This document shows, piece by piece, positions 13,980 through 26,493 of a DNA stretch of 64,000 bases. The translations under genes and the position numbers were made by a program. Source of the DNA: Dipetalonema caudispina (taxonomy: Eukaryota; Nematoda; Chromadorea; Rhabditida; Onchocercidae); contig JABVXV010000040.1 in NCBI GenBank assembly GCA_013365325.1, positions 1 to 64,000 on the forward strand, in the 5' to 3' direction. Every line of letters starts with the position of its first letter. Positions within the stretch are counted from its first letter, which is position 1. A model generated the notes under the pieces. That model made no database searches. It was not told the origin of the DNA and was given only the letters and a program-made list of their open reading frames with translations.

Positions 13980-14189
13980 TAAATGATCCCAGTCGTTAGA
14001 TAGTTCAATATCTGGATTAAAAAATCCTGCAAATGATATAACCTCATCTGATGGAATGAAATCTCTGAGTTGACATATTTCTTCCAGAGAATCGGTACAT
14101 GCCAGAAATGCAACATAACTGATTAGAGACAGTTTCTTTATACATTTAGTTCTCCCTTGAACTTTCATTTCCATCTTAAGATGGAACAC

Positions 14190-15060
14190 ATTTACGTATG
14201 TAAAGCAGTTGAAATAAAACTTTCCCTTTCAGAACAAAACATAACAAAACAAAATGTTTTATTCATCAAATTTTTGTTTCAAAATACAGCTTACAAAACA
14301 GACAAAATGTATTCAATTAGAAACTGTGGTAATAAAAACCCGCAAATGTTGCATCAAGTATTCAACTACAAGCACGCAATGATGTCTCAGCTGGTAGAAT
14401 CACTTGAAAACATTGCTGCATATATATACATATATAGAACCGCTTATGCTGTATAAAAATTTAATCCGTCTTAATGACGTATGAAAAACCTATTTAACAG
14501 TTCAAAGTCTAGCACCACGCAGCAGAACGCGGAATTAAAAAAATTTTTCAAAATCCCATTAAATCGTATTTTATTCCATCTGATCTCCTTTTACCAGTCA
14601 AAAAAGGTTTTGCTTGTTTAATTAGTGATAACAGAATTCTCGTTCAATCTAGTGACTTATTGGCTGATCATGAACTTAGTGAAAGTTGCACAAATAAAAT
14701 TTCTACGACAAATGTTAAAAACTCATGAAAAAGTACTACATTTACTATCTGTCCTGAAAAATGAAACGAAAGGTATTGACAAGACAAAGCAGACAGCCTG
14801 CAAAAAGTAAGACTTGAGGAGTTCTTGACAACTAGAAATTCTTAACGTGGAATGACATACTTTCTAAGAAATTCATTTATATTTTTAGAGTTTAAAAGGC
14901 TGCATTCTATATACAATACAACTGCCTTATGATCAGAAACCGAAAGATCGGCCTAAATTTTAGAAAAAATATAAAATTTCATGAAAAAAATATTGACCTT
15001 ACACAACCATTAATCAAGATTAGACGTTTATAATAATTAAACATGTTTTCGATAACGTAT
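14190..15060. other. Spacer between the two VMA21-like genes
   Basis: AT-rich, with a plus-strand frame at 14157-14456 and another at 14625-14810 that resemble no family I know. It may contain a further 5' exon of the downstream VMA21 copy, but none could be assigned. Confidence 0.5.
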
Positions 15061-15929
15061 CTACTCCCGCTTTTTTAGAATTTCTTGCAGTTCAGCATCA
15101 CTCTTTTCTTCTTTGTATGCTACATAAACGAATACAGCGATCACCAAATAAACGACTAAAACAGCAACGAGTGCGGAAGGTATAAGAGCAGAAGATGGTG
15201 CCCATCCGACACGATCTGGAGAAATTATCTGTTAATTTGAAGAATCATCTTCATTTTGAAAGTGAAGACAATTCCCACACTAAAAAAGGCGCTTTTTTCT
15301 TAACTGTTAAACACTGGATAAAATAAAAGGCATGAAATACAAATCGAAAGTTATCACTCAAATCACGATTTCGTGTAAATTACACATAAATCTACATGTC
15401 AGTGAAATGAAACAACGTCGTGCTTCAAGAATTCAGCCATTTGGTAGAATAAATATGCTGCGATTGAACTGATCCCAATTTAAAAAGAAAATGCTCACCT
15501 TTAATAAAAAGATAAAAACAATACATTGCAATGAATGGCAGAGTGAACATCAACAAACTGTATTTGATGAGGTTATGGAAAGCTAGCGTTTGCATGTTTG
15601 GTCGATCCATATATTCCTTGTAGGCATCCTTAAAATCTTACATGCCTTTTGAACTACAACTGCAGCCTCCAAAACAAGAAAAATGTTTTCATTTACACAT
15701 TCTTGTTACATATAGCATTATTATTATTATTAATGGAAAAGGAAACAGAATGAAATCAAGAAGGAAAATCTAAGATCAGGTTATCTGAAGAGCTTTGTAA
15801 TTACTGATAAGTTTGAAGCAGCCAATTTACCCAATCAACTTCTCCAGTTTTGTTGCAAGAAGCGACATCACGAACTGCATCACCAAGAATGCTGTAATCA
15901 TCATCTGAACCTTCACTTGACGAACCCAT
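15061..15929 (-). CDS. VMA21-like membrane protein, divergent tandem copy
   Basis: Exons 15929-15831, 15628-15499 and 15215-15061; 384 nt, 127 residues. The first exon encodes an acidic N-terminus starting MGSSSEGSDDDYSILGD. The middle exon carries the first span (HNLIKYSLLMFTLPFIAMYC). The last carries the second (ALVAVLVVYLVIAVFVYVAY) and a Lys/Glu-rich end, KEEKSDAELQEILKKRE, which could serve as an ER-retrieval-like tail as in VMA21. The phase 1 intron between the spans sits at the same place as in the copy 1.5 kb away, so the two arose by tandem duplication. The acceptor of exon 2 is TTTTAAG, an unusual AAG. An internal Met at 15610 would give an 88-residue form like the other copy. VMA21 identity is clear at fold level; a specialised role is unknown. 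Confidence 0.8.
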
Positions 15930-16932
15930 TGCCTGAAGCACAACAAGAATTTTCAGAAAGAAAAACTATTTTTATAAATTTGTCTTTCCATCCCTGTTCT
16001 TTCATTTAGTAAACATACATGAACATGCATATTGTAACACCACGTATCTCGGACAGTTGGGAAGAAATTTTTGTATTTGCAACTGCACACACTTAAATTA
16101 TTGAAATATGATACAAAGAACTGAAACTGAAAAAGAAATGAACTGAAATACCGTTAAATAAAACTATGTTTCGAAAACTGTGGGCAAGAGATCCCTCCAT
16201 TCTCTCCAACTTTTCGTGACAATCCATCATTATTCCCTTACAAAAATCTAAAAATTTCTCGCCTTTCATACAAATGTTATCAAATTTGTATTCCTAGAGT
16301 CGATCTGTCACTCTTTCGTCATAGTCATCACATTTAATCGACAAACCCCAAGAAGTATGCTCTGGAACATACAACCCCTTTAAAACGAAGCAATATTTAA
16401 AATAATTTTATTTAAAAGAAAAAAATGTAGCATACTAACAGGCACGTTTTTGCAAATGAAGAACAAACGAAGGGAAAAAATATCAAAAATCATTTGGAAG
16501 CCATGAAAATTTCCCTTGAATAATGCAATATCAGCAAGAAAGCATTGAAATGAAGAGATCCGAAATGCAAAGAATAATACGCAGGCTATAACGACTGCCT
16601 ACGGAATTTAAATAAATTGTACAAACACATATGTCTTAAAAAACAGTTTTTTCAGGAAACCTATACGTTTAACATCCCTCGTATGCACTACTGCACCTTA
16701 CATGAGATTTTAAAAATTGGAGGTATTTTTGAAAACAAACGAAAATATTGGAAAGTGAGGTAAGGTATCAAACGAAGATGTAGTGTAACCTTGAATGATG
16801 CAACGAAACGGACTTCCGATTTCCCTTTAAATAACTATGAATCAGCATCAAGAGAGAAGTGTAATAATTGTTTGAAACTGAAATGTCTGAATGAAAAGAA
16901 ATAACTATTCATAACCAATAATGCTAAATAAA
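15930..16932. other. Spacer between ORC3 and the VMA21-like genes
   Basis: About 1.0 kb without supported exons; AT-rich with no repeat or RNA gene recognised. If the minus-strand run from ORC3 to pdcd-2 is an operon this would be an intercistronic region. Confidence 0.5.
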
Positions 16933-19900
16933 TCAGTACGCAATTGAATGAGGAACATAGAGAATATTGACTTTATTTCTATTTCGATCACTAGCTGGCT
17001 TCAAAACCCCCATGAATTCCAATTCACCGATACATCGGAAAAGACGCAAAACTGGACTGGTATCATTCAAATCTACCAAGTACTCTTGAAATCTTGCCAA
17101 CCAACGGTTTATCGGAATGTTCTTGCATTCCAATGAGAGGTCGAGAAGAGATCGGTAAGCAAGACAAAGATCCATTTGAATTCCACTGCGCTAAAAGAAA
17201 AGAACTATTCCTGTCTATTCTTAATCGATTTAACTGCAAAAAATTTTTTTCTTACATATTACTTATAGGTTCACAATTAATAAAAATGAAAAGAGCACAA
17301 ACTGCCCCCTTAATCTCTGATAACGAAAAATTGAGACTTTGAACATACGTGTTCGTTACGCAGTTTCGGTTGCAAAAGTGCTTTTTCCAAATTTATTGTG
17401 GTGGAAGGAATAACCAAATCCATCACGTCCTGTTGTCCCACAAGCAATTTCTTCTCCAAACTTGGCACTTTATGGAAAATTCTTAATGTCTTAGACATGA
17501 TCTGAAAGAAATACCACAATATGAGCATGAAGAGTAGTAAGATTAAGAATGAATTTCCTCCTGTAAAAACAACTCCCTTTTCTTTATACTATTCAAACTA
17601 ACATACTTGAGTGAGCAGTCTAATAAACCTCTGCCGATCTTGAGATACCACATCCATGCGCTTCTTCTGAGCTATTTTATCCTGAAACGACAAAACATTC
17701 AAAATAGAAAACCTTTAAAGTGAAGATGATTTGCAATTTATGATACAAAAAATGAAAATCCAAAATCTTTTATTTTATTTTTGCAAAACAAATTTCTTCG
17801 TTTATTCGAATTTTAAAACACAGAATGGACAGTTTATCAGAATTGCATTTTTCATGCGTTCACTGAGTAGCCCAAGAAGTTCAAATCTTTAGGTTCATTA
17901 ATGAATTGCAATACCTCATAGGATTTAATAAACATACTTCTCCCCATACCAAAGATAAAATTATACCCTCATTCGCTGTTGCATTTCATGCAGCGACAAT
18001 CTTTTCTTACAAATACCAACAACTGTTGCTTCATGTTCCGACAGTGCTTCCTTTTGCAGTGCAGTTTTTCGCTGATCAATTTCTCGTAAATCAACAAGCA
18101 ATTTCTGCAGCATATTCCACGATTTAATAAGCATTTTTTAACCGCTCATCTCTGGCACATGATGACCAAACAAGTTTAACCATAATAACCCCCTAAAGCA
18201 ATTAAATTACTTTCCTTTGATATGGAGAAATGAACAAACGTAATGACTATGCCACTAAACAAAAAAAGATGCTTGTTAAAGCAACCATCAACAGCAGAAG
18301 AAGTGGGCACCATTCACATCAATGCAGTATCAATTTTAATACTAAAAATTCTATCCGGCGGCAAACTATTTAAACTAGTTTTGGTGATCAACTATATCCT
18401 GTAAGCATTTATGAAAGCATTTTTTATTAATTTTTATAAAGAAGGAAAACCTGCACTTCGCTGCTATAACAATTGGTTATTCGCCTGACCGGGTTCCACA
18501 GCTTTAATAAAGAGTCTACCATCTCCTCAACACTCCATGTTACCCAGATACTTTTCCATGTTCTGAAAATAACCTTGCTACGCAACCGCACAGTGACAAA
18601 GTCTTCTTATGAAATTCTCATTTTGAATATTCAATGAGTAATAAAATGGAATCTCATTTTGAAAGTCCATCAAAATATCCAAATAAGCTGTTCTTCTCCA
18701 ATCTTACTCTCTTTACCAAGAATTTAATCAAACCAATTCCTAGTACTAGTTCGAACTGATTTTTATTTAAAGATTCTAAATATAATGGGAAAACAGAAAT
18801 CATCTTCTCTAAAGAATGGTGAAGTTTAACCTACGAGTATGGTCCTTCTTTCTCAATGAAAAAATTCGGATTCGATTGTATCCAGCTATGCAACTCATAA
18901 ACATTTTCTGCGTGATATGGAAAACCAGTCGTTAACTCGTGCAAAAGATATAAAAATGTATCGTAAGACGCCAATACAGTTTCCATCCCAGCCTTCAATA
19001 AAATGATTTAATTTGGGCTTTTTAAGATTCTTTCCTATTTTTATACTCAATTATCACATTAGGAGGAAACAACTCACATTGCCGGCGTTAGTAGCTATAT
19101 CGCTACCAAAATCTTCGCATTCCAACAATTTGTGCAGAAGTGTTACTTTAAGAATTCTCTTCAGTTCACAAACTGATAAGCTATCCCTCAGAAATCTTGC
19201 CCTAAGTTCTTTATGTAGTGTACCATCGATAATCATCTGAAATATTAGCGATTCATAATGGGGAATCATGAATGATGATCAGCTGATCAAAGTCGCGAAT
19301 TCATAAACACTAGAATCATTACAATTTCAAGTTTTCAAATCTACAAATTCAGGAACATACATAGTTATCGGGTTTGATTGCAACAGCTTCACATACAGCT
19401 TGCAAGGCATACATGGGCGTTGGCATATGAAAACAGTAAAGAGTTAATTTCCAGAAGCTTTCCTGCGAAAAGCGAGTAAAAATGACATTGAAATCTACAG
19501 CTACTGTTACCACCAAAACAATTTTCTTTTCCCTGAAATGGTCTTCTGGACTGAAAAACTTGTGCATACTTCACAAATACCCGAAAAACTGCCAAAACTC
19601 AACAGATACACAGGCAAATCTAATTTAACCCGAAAATGCAAATATCTGGTGTGAAAACCAACAACTGACCATACTGGATCGGTGAGTACCGAAATTAAAC
19701 CATCCAAGTATGGACCTGCCGTGAAACATTCCACTTGTTTTAGCATTATATATTTTTTGTCCTGAAAATGACCTGATAAAAAATCAGATGGGAAAAATCA
19801 AACGTAAACATGAAATGAACACTGATTCAAAGTTGTTATGAAAGCGGACTTTGCAAAGTAATTACCCCCATTTTTCGGAGCATTTCGTGGAGATCATACA

Positions 19901-20869
19901 ACTGCATTGTCTGTGATGGCGATATACAAATTGGTTTGATCTTCAACACGTTAACTAAAGCCAACTCGAAATCATAACCATCTAGCGTTTCGCATCGCAC
20001 TACTGCCATTGGTATTGCTGAGGTAGATTCTGGAACAAAATTTAGGATCCAAATGAAATATTATTGCCAATATGGAAATAAATAACAAAGACCATTATAG
20101 TCTGCCACTACTTTTTGAGAGGGTTGATTTCAGAACAGATAGGAAAGGATAGAGCGGTAGCTGACATATGAAAGACCTCTTTGACTCATAAAAGCAGATA
20201 ATAATAAATGCTTTCAAAAACAGACAGATCTTCCTTTGGTATTCTTAGTTTTACTGTCTTTTGCAATAAAATAATTTTTACCAGATTCCATAAATAAATT
20301 CAAAACCTCTACTGCGATCTATACGACTTCATAGTTCAAAAAGCGAGAACTACTGTCATAATTGCTCAGCTGATGGCTTCCAATTTTAATGATATGAAAA
20401 TTTTATTATTTACCTTCTTACGATCCAACTTGCTTCCATTCATCCATTCCTCTCATTTTTTAACTACAGTAAAAAAAGTCAAGAATAACATCATTACTAC
20501 TAAGGAATATTCACCTGTAGGCCTTAGGAAAGAGTTTTACGACGGCAAAAGTTAAGTCAGAAGTGTACTTGAAAGACTGCTTATTAAATTCAGTAAACAA
20601 AGACCTGATGGTCGTAACGCGTCTTCCCAATATGACTTCGTGAATGTAGCCACTTCAAAGACGACCTCTTCATAAAGCTTATTGAGTTCACAGTCAATTT
20701 GGAACATTAATTTGCTGCACTTAGCGTTGAAATCGTTCAGGAATGTATCATTCCTGCGACCATCAACCGCCTCGCTCTCCAGTATCTTCCGTTTACCTTT
20801 ATGAAATGTACAGTGCTCCATCTGCGCAACACACTCTGAAATCAAGCTTAAATCATTTAGCGTGTACAT
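16933..20869 (-). CDS. orc-3: Origin recognition complex subunit 3 (ORC3), 11 exons
   Basis: ORC3 pairs with ORC2 in the complex that marks replication origins. Exons: 20869-20605, 20029-19866, 19761-19675, 19462-19361, 19236-19078, 18992-18835, 18562-18451, 18104-17967, 17681-17607, 17501-17349, 17190-16933; 1671 nt, 556 residues. All phases join. Recognition rests on the C-terminal winged-helix region: DLCLAYRSLLDLSLEC, then LFRCIGELEFMGVLKP, matching the AYKLHLEC and FIRAVSELELLGFIKP of human ORC3. Weaker N-terminal matches are IPMAVVRCETLDGYDFE and RDSLSVC. The start ATG follows TTTTAG directly, which suits trans-splicing. At 556 residues it is about 150 shorter than human ORC3, and the missing length is in the AAA-like region; introns there (104 and 212 bases) leave no room for exons. 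The exon at 18992 uses a GAAG acceptor. Confidence 0.88.
19465..19605. repeat. Dispersed repeat, copy B (fills an ORC3 intron)
   Basis: Second copy of the element at 6958-7111. It takes up most of the 212-base ORC3 intron between 19675 and 19462 and runs right up to the intron's CGCAG acceptor; in copy A the matching bases read TTGTAG on the same strand. Confidence 0.7.
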
Positions 20870-22455
20870 CTAAAATAAAATATTAATTATTCGGACGCTT
20901 GACTTAATACAGAACAAAACTTTAGTCAAACTTCTATACAAAATTGAATTGATGAAGGGTCATTTTTCTTCATAAAACTGAGTGAGGCATTTACTGAATA
21001 GTGATGTCTATTTTCATTTAATTATTAGTGACCAATAACTGTGTTTGATACATAGGAAGTAGAGGTAAAAGTATAAGAAATGAGTAAATGCGACATCATT
21101 TCCAAACCAACGAAAGCGATGATGCATGATTAAGCTAGAATATCAATAAAGCGAAGATATGATTGAATATGGCGAGATGTAAGTTAAGATATGCAGCTAA
21201 TATCATAAAGGATAAGATCAGCAGAGCCTTAGTCATTAAATGATCACCAGGATGAGAGATGTGTAAAGTTAATGACAATCAAATCAATAAAAAAGAAATG
21301 GTTCTCATTTGAAAACCTTTTAAACAACCCACAAAAAAAGTGAAGGATAGATGACAAAAGATAAAGGTATAACTCGCATTATGAGTAATAAAGCACTACT
21401 TCTCCCCCGTCCTCATCCTAAACCTTACTACTTTACACACGTCCAACTTTTCACATCCGTCATAAAGCGTTAACCCAACATTTTCAAAATAATACCCGCT
21501 TGCATAAACCATTACTTCATTGTCTTCTCAGAACTATCTAATGAGTATCAAGTGGTCTAGGAATATGTTGTCGTAGTTTAATTATCTTCTTCATGGAAAT
21601 GATCGATAGTATGAAAGTTTGAAGTATGGAATAGAATTCCCAGTTAGATGCGATGATTTGCTGTAATTCATTGGTCCAAAAAATCATTATAGTATTTCAA
21701 TATTTTACAGAAAAGTTGACAGTCACCCTTTAAATGTTAAAAAACGAAACTAACAAATTGCTAATTCCTTCCTCTGCTCTTACTATCCTATAATAATTCC
21801 CAACAACAGTAAGTAAACACCCCTAACAATTTGCAGACAATCATATGAGTAAGATCACGATGATTGTAATATTGAGACAATGGAGAGATATACGTCTACT
21901 TGAGAGAGATCAGATATTGATAAGATTTGAGAAATAGCATTAATTGATGAACAATATCATCAGCGGAGAAAAATAGGGTATGAGAAAAAGCGAAGTTGCA
22001 TTGTGCATGAGGAAAGAGACATGTTATAATTTGAAAAACGGAATAAATTAATATCGTTTGGGAGAGATAAAAGTTTAAAAAAATACAATACACAGAGATA
22101 GTAACAGTAACTGTAAGAGCATGTAGTAGTCCAATTATAGTACAGACATTCTCAAAGTAGTTTCCAGCAGGTTTCAGATCAAATTGCGAACATTGGTTTG
22201 AAAATGGTTCGGCTTTCTGTTTTTTTTTTTTTTGATGGGATTTCCGTAGTACCTTGGCGGAATGGATATGATAAACGAATGAATAAGTCGACGGAAGTAT
22301 TGAACTCTTCTATGTGATTCTGAATGCACGAGTAATTTCCAATAGAAAGGTCCTGTTTTTCCCATTTACAATATTCAATTTATTCTAGATGTTATAATTA
22401 GTGAAGAAGCTATATTTCAGGTATATAAAAATTGAATTCCGGATGATTGGGCATC
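20870..22455. other. Divergent intergenic region between ORC3 and PGAP2
   Basis: 1.6 kb between two genes transcribed apart. No coding exon, tRNA or long repeat seen. Promoters of both genes must lie here. A 12-base T run sits near 22220. Confidence 0.55.
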
Positions 22456-24982
22456 ATGCAGTTATTTTATCGATTAAAATCGGATAGAAGTTCACAATTC
22501 TACCGTTATGTAAGTTATCCAGCTCCCATTAACTTTGTTCATCGCATGTTTTTGTATGTTAAAGTTTACTTCAGCAAGATATACTAGTAGTTTGCTTACA
22601 TGTAACATAAATATTCAAATAAAATATCACAGCGTGAGAAATGGACTTTTACTTTAGCTAACGGTTAATGAGAGAAATGAAATTGAAGGTAGATTAATGT
22701 GTAGAAGTGGTCGAACTACCAAGTTCTCGAAGGAAAACGAATGTCAGTATCAGTGGCTGAAATGAATCAATGATGTCCTAATTGCTCGAACATAGAACTT
22801 GAACTGTAATTGTCTAACTTTGCCAAGATTCACCAATTTGATCTGTAAATAAGCAGTTATATTTTCAGCATCATGCTACCGCGTTTACTTTCGGTATCTT
22901 ACCATTATTTCTGGGTACCGTAGTTGACTACTACGACTTATACAATCAGAAAGTAAATCTTCTGCAAAAATTTCATAAACTTTTCAAGTGCTAGGTAATG
23001 TAGCCTTCATTCAGACTTCAGGACGTGGGCACAAAGTAACATTTTTGTTTTCCGTTTGCTATCGTTATTACAGTTCTCTTAGTTGCATTTTATGATACTC
23101 TCTTCCTTCCATTCTCATCCTTCATTTTTTGTTCTACATACAGCTCATTAAATCATTTCATTTCAATAAATCAGCATACAAATAAATCAATTAGTTTTCA
23201 GGCATGTTTCAGCATCTCCTCCCGTGCCGCAACATATTTTTTCTCCTCCTTTCCGCTCATTGGTCTTTGTTTTTGTATTTTTTTTGCATTGTATAGCAAT
23301 TTCGAAAAAGCTACAGAGTAAGTCTGTTTTACATTATTGTTTAATTTGACTATACGGAGCATCGAATTGCTCACTTAGATCTCTTTAATCTCTATCTTAA
23401 ATCTTATTATATTCTCTCTGTTAGTTAAATCCTCAAGGTATTGGAGACAATTCCTGAGAAAAATATCAGTTGAATGAGCTCAAATATTTTTTGACTTTAT
23501 GCATTTCGTCTAAAATTTTTAATCAGTCATCTTTTACAAAAAAAATTTTGTGCCGGCTGGTTTAACTTTGTTTGTGTCTCTACTGTTAATTTTATTTGTA
23601 GGACTCATTGCCATATCCGCAATGTTCTTCCATCGATATCAGTCGCTATTGGTGATTTCTATTGGGGACGGTTGATATGGAGGGTTCTGATTTTCACTCA
23701 TCTTATACCTCGGTAGATTTTTTCGGTGAAAGTTAAGATTTAAAACGCAGAGTTATGAAATAAAATTAGTTCTAGTGCATCGGAGAAAGTGTCGACTAGC
23801 TTAATTTCCTAGCCAATGTTAGAAACTCACAGAAACGGATAATATAATTTACTGAAGTCTGGCAATTGGAAAAAATTTGGTACTATACCTTTGATATATT
23901 ATAATAAATAATTTCAGAGTGTTAGCAGCATTTGCATATGCACAGTTATTTAGAATCCCGTTGGAAACTACTGTACAAAGCATTTTTCGTTATCTCACTT
24001 GTTTTCTTAGCCTAATGGAATTGCTTTGCTTAGCAGTGGTCAGTGCTATCTCATCCAAAGATAACCATTTTCGCCATGTTCTCGCTTTCTCTGTCTTTCA
24101 GGTTCATTTTACTATTCATTATGTGTTGGTCAAATTTTTATGACGCAAAAGTTTTTCCAACTTTCTGGTTTTGTTGAAAGAAGAAAGAAGCTAGTTTTTT
24201 TTTTTAGTTGTGGAAATTTTATAGATGGCAGGAATGATTCATGGTGCGTTGCATATTATAATGTATCGGATAACTGGCATCTGTGATTACAGTACTTATA
24301 CAAGAAAATCTTACAGGTTATTGACTTTATTAGTTTTGTTGTTTGCTAAATTATCGGAAGAAATTTTGATACAAATTGAATAACTTTCTAATTTCTCAAA
24401 GGATTTCCCAAGTTGTTTCGAGTTAAATCATTTGTATAAAATCCTTGCTGTCAAGTTCAGTTGCAAGTCGAAAATTGAATTTACGAAAATAACTGGATCA
24501 GTGTACTCCCAAACCTTGCATATGTTTTGATAGCCTAATTGCCTATGAGAAGAACAAAAGGATGGCATGTATTCCATGAGCATCAAGCAAACAGTGCAGA
24601 CGTCGAGCTAAATAAATTGTTTGAATCAGCCGATTGTTATTAAGCAATAACTGAATACTGCGATATGACTAAATTCTGAATAAATACAGCAAAGAACACT
24701 CTGGAATAAATGAATGGACAAAGTTACTGACACTGCCAAATGAGGAAATATAATGAAACGAATAAATACTGTAAAAATTGCAGGATGAAGAAGACGTGTT
24801 ACAGATGGTCGATGTTATTTCTCATTGTTTGTGCTCTTTTGTACTATCGCCATAACAGCCGCTGCGAGCCTTATGTTTTTTCGGCATTTGCATTTTTTGA
24901 ATATCTTGTTGTGCTAACAAATATCGGTTTTCACGCTACATTTAGATTTGATTTCTACGGCTTGCGTATTTTTGTATTCTGA
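22456..24982 (+). CDS. pgap-2: PGAP2, GPI-anchor lipid remodelling membrane protein (Frag1/DRAM/Sfk1 family)
   Basis: PGAP2 acts in the Golgi, where it is needed to re-attach a saturated fatty acid to GPI anchors. Exons: 22456-22509, 22869-22952 (optional), 23202-23317, 23602-23712, 23918-24101, 24225-24316, 24784-24982. With all exons 279 residues; without the second, 251, close to human (254). Key matches: FPLIGLCFCIFFALYSNFEK, then THC, RNVLPSISVAIGD, LIPRVLAAFAYAQ, SRCEPYVFSAFAFFEYLVV and LTNIGFHATF; human has [20 protein letters not shown]. Five to six hydrophobic spans alternate with loops. The second exon keeps frame whether used or skipped and resembles the first-span exon that follows, so it may be an alternative or duplicated exon. 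The N-terminal exon (MQLFYRLKSDRSSQFYRY) is supported only by phase and a GTAAGT donor. Confidence 0.88.
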
Positions 24983-25937
24983 AATTAATTGAGTTTTTAT
25001 TAAATATAGGTTAATAATAAATAGATTTGCTTAGAAGCGTATTTTGTTTCACAATAAATTTGAACTTTGATGCACTGGTCAATGTGCGAATAAAGGGATG
25101 AAACATAATTGTTTGGGCGACAATTCGCTGTGCCGCCATATGTGAGTGTGCATAGTTCTTTATTCTTAATTTTGTATTGAAGCAGTCAGAGTGGATGGAG
25201 CGTAGGATTTGTTGTATTACTGAGTTTTTCTCAGATCCCGCAAGTTCCATAAGTCGGTTTTATTTAGTGAAATGGAAAACGAATTACCTTTTGGATTTAT
25301 TTGAATGGAATACCAAAATATCCCTGAATTACCAGCAAATTTTTAGTTCTCATTCTAGCACTAAGACTCATCACTATAGAGAGTGAAAGCAGTGTTATTC
25401 GTTGATTAATACTAGGTAAATATATTAGTAATGAAAGTAAAATTTTTTCCAAACTTTTTTAGTAAGAGGATCCAGTTTGTAAACAGTTTGGATCCGGACT
25501 GGACTGTTTGAAGAATGATTGATATAAGCACTTCAGGACTAACGAATAATTGATGTGCTGTAGTATAAAAATAGGAATCTGTTCACTGGAAGAGTATTTG
25601 TAGTGACGAGGGCCTTTTCCTACTAGAAAATGCTCCAAAGGTAAGTTAATGGATTTACTTGCAATAAAAAAAAAAACATCACTTTCAAAGGGGTAAGTAA
25701 CAGTGCGCAACACTTTCATTTTATTAGCTGTGTTGATTTTGTCTCTGCAGAGTGTTTAGCTAATGAAGTCATATGTGCAACTGAGATGAGAAATGCAGTT
25801 GCCACCATATATCTTGCGTAAAGCACTTCATAATTTCATTAGTAAGTCTTCGACAAACCACCTTTGATCCACGGTGATCATTTAAAATTATTCATTTGGA
25901 TTAGTGCCTTTCTCATTTACAACATTCCTTTTTTAGG
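24983..25937. other. Intergenic region after PGAP2
   Basis: AT-rich. Minus-strand frames at 25011-25250 and 25459-25719 have no recognised family and no clear splice sites. No gene supported. Confidence 0.5.
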
Positions 25938-26493
25938 ATGTCAGTTGTCTTTATGACGATAGCTGCTTTCTGTCAAGTAAGTTTAACTCTCGAAACCAAG
26001 TAGCTAACCATGATCGATCAGAACTCATTTCAGTTACCCTTTCATGTATGTTTTAATGACGTAAGCACTGGATGTAACTATTCATCCATATGAAGATGTT
26101 TTTAGAGTTTGTTTTGAATTTTTTTTGGGGGGATTTATTCGTTAGTGAAAACTCAAAAACAAAAAAAAAAAATCCATGAAATAATGTTTACAGATAACTT
26201 TTGGACAAGCAGTGATCAGATTCAAACCACTGAAGCGCTATCACATTCTTTCATCGTTAAATACAGCTGCGCCCGTGTATCACACCGAAAACTTCGCAAT
26301 ACCTGTACCAAATTACTTCCCATTTGCTATACCCGGATATCTCCCCAATTATCATGGCGATAAATTGACCGAAATACAGGCAATCCAAGAAACACGATCC
26401 CTTAATGCAGCGTTTTTCCAGAAATTATCAAGACATCCGTACGTTACTTACTTTGAATTTAAAAAAAAAACTGTAACAGGAACTTATTGGTGA
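25938..26493 (+). CDS. Small predicted secreted protein of unknown function
   Basis: Two exons, 25938-25976 and 26194-26493, give 112 residues. The ATG lies one base after a TTTTTTAG acceptor, a good trans-splicing context. The N-terminus MSVVFMTIAAFCQITFGQA looks like a signal peptide, split by the intron in phase 0. The rest is rich in Tyr, Pro, Phe and Asn (for example PVPNYFPFAIPGYLPNYHG) and has no cysteine after the signal, so it is not a disulfide-knotted peptide. I recognise no family. The end may be different: a GTACGT donor inside the last exon and a CTGTCAG acceptor at 26551 could replace the last residues. Function is not known; a secreted product of a parasitic worm would be of interest at the host interface, but that is inference. 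Confidence 0.55.

Noticed and set aside
17094..17342. Plus-strand frames over 16.9-17.5 kb
   Set aside because: They are shadows of ORC3 exons on the minus strand.
18105..18175. ORC3 exon starting at MLIKSWNMLQ
   Set aside because: An in-frame TAA lies just upstream with no usable acceptor; a CTGCAG acceptor at 18105 joins in phase to the previous exon.
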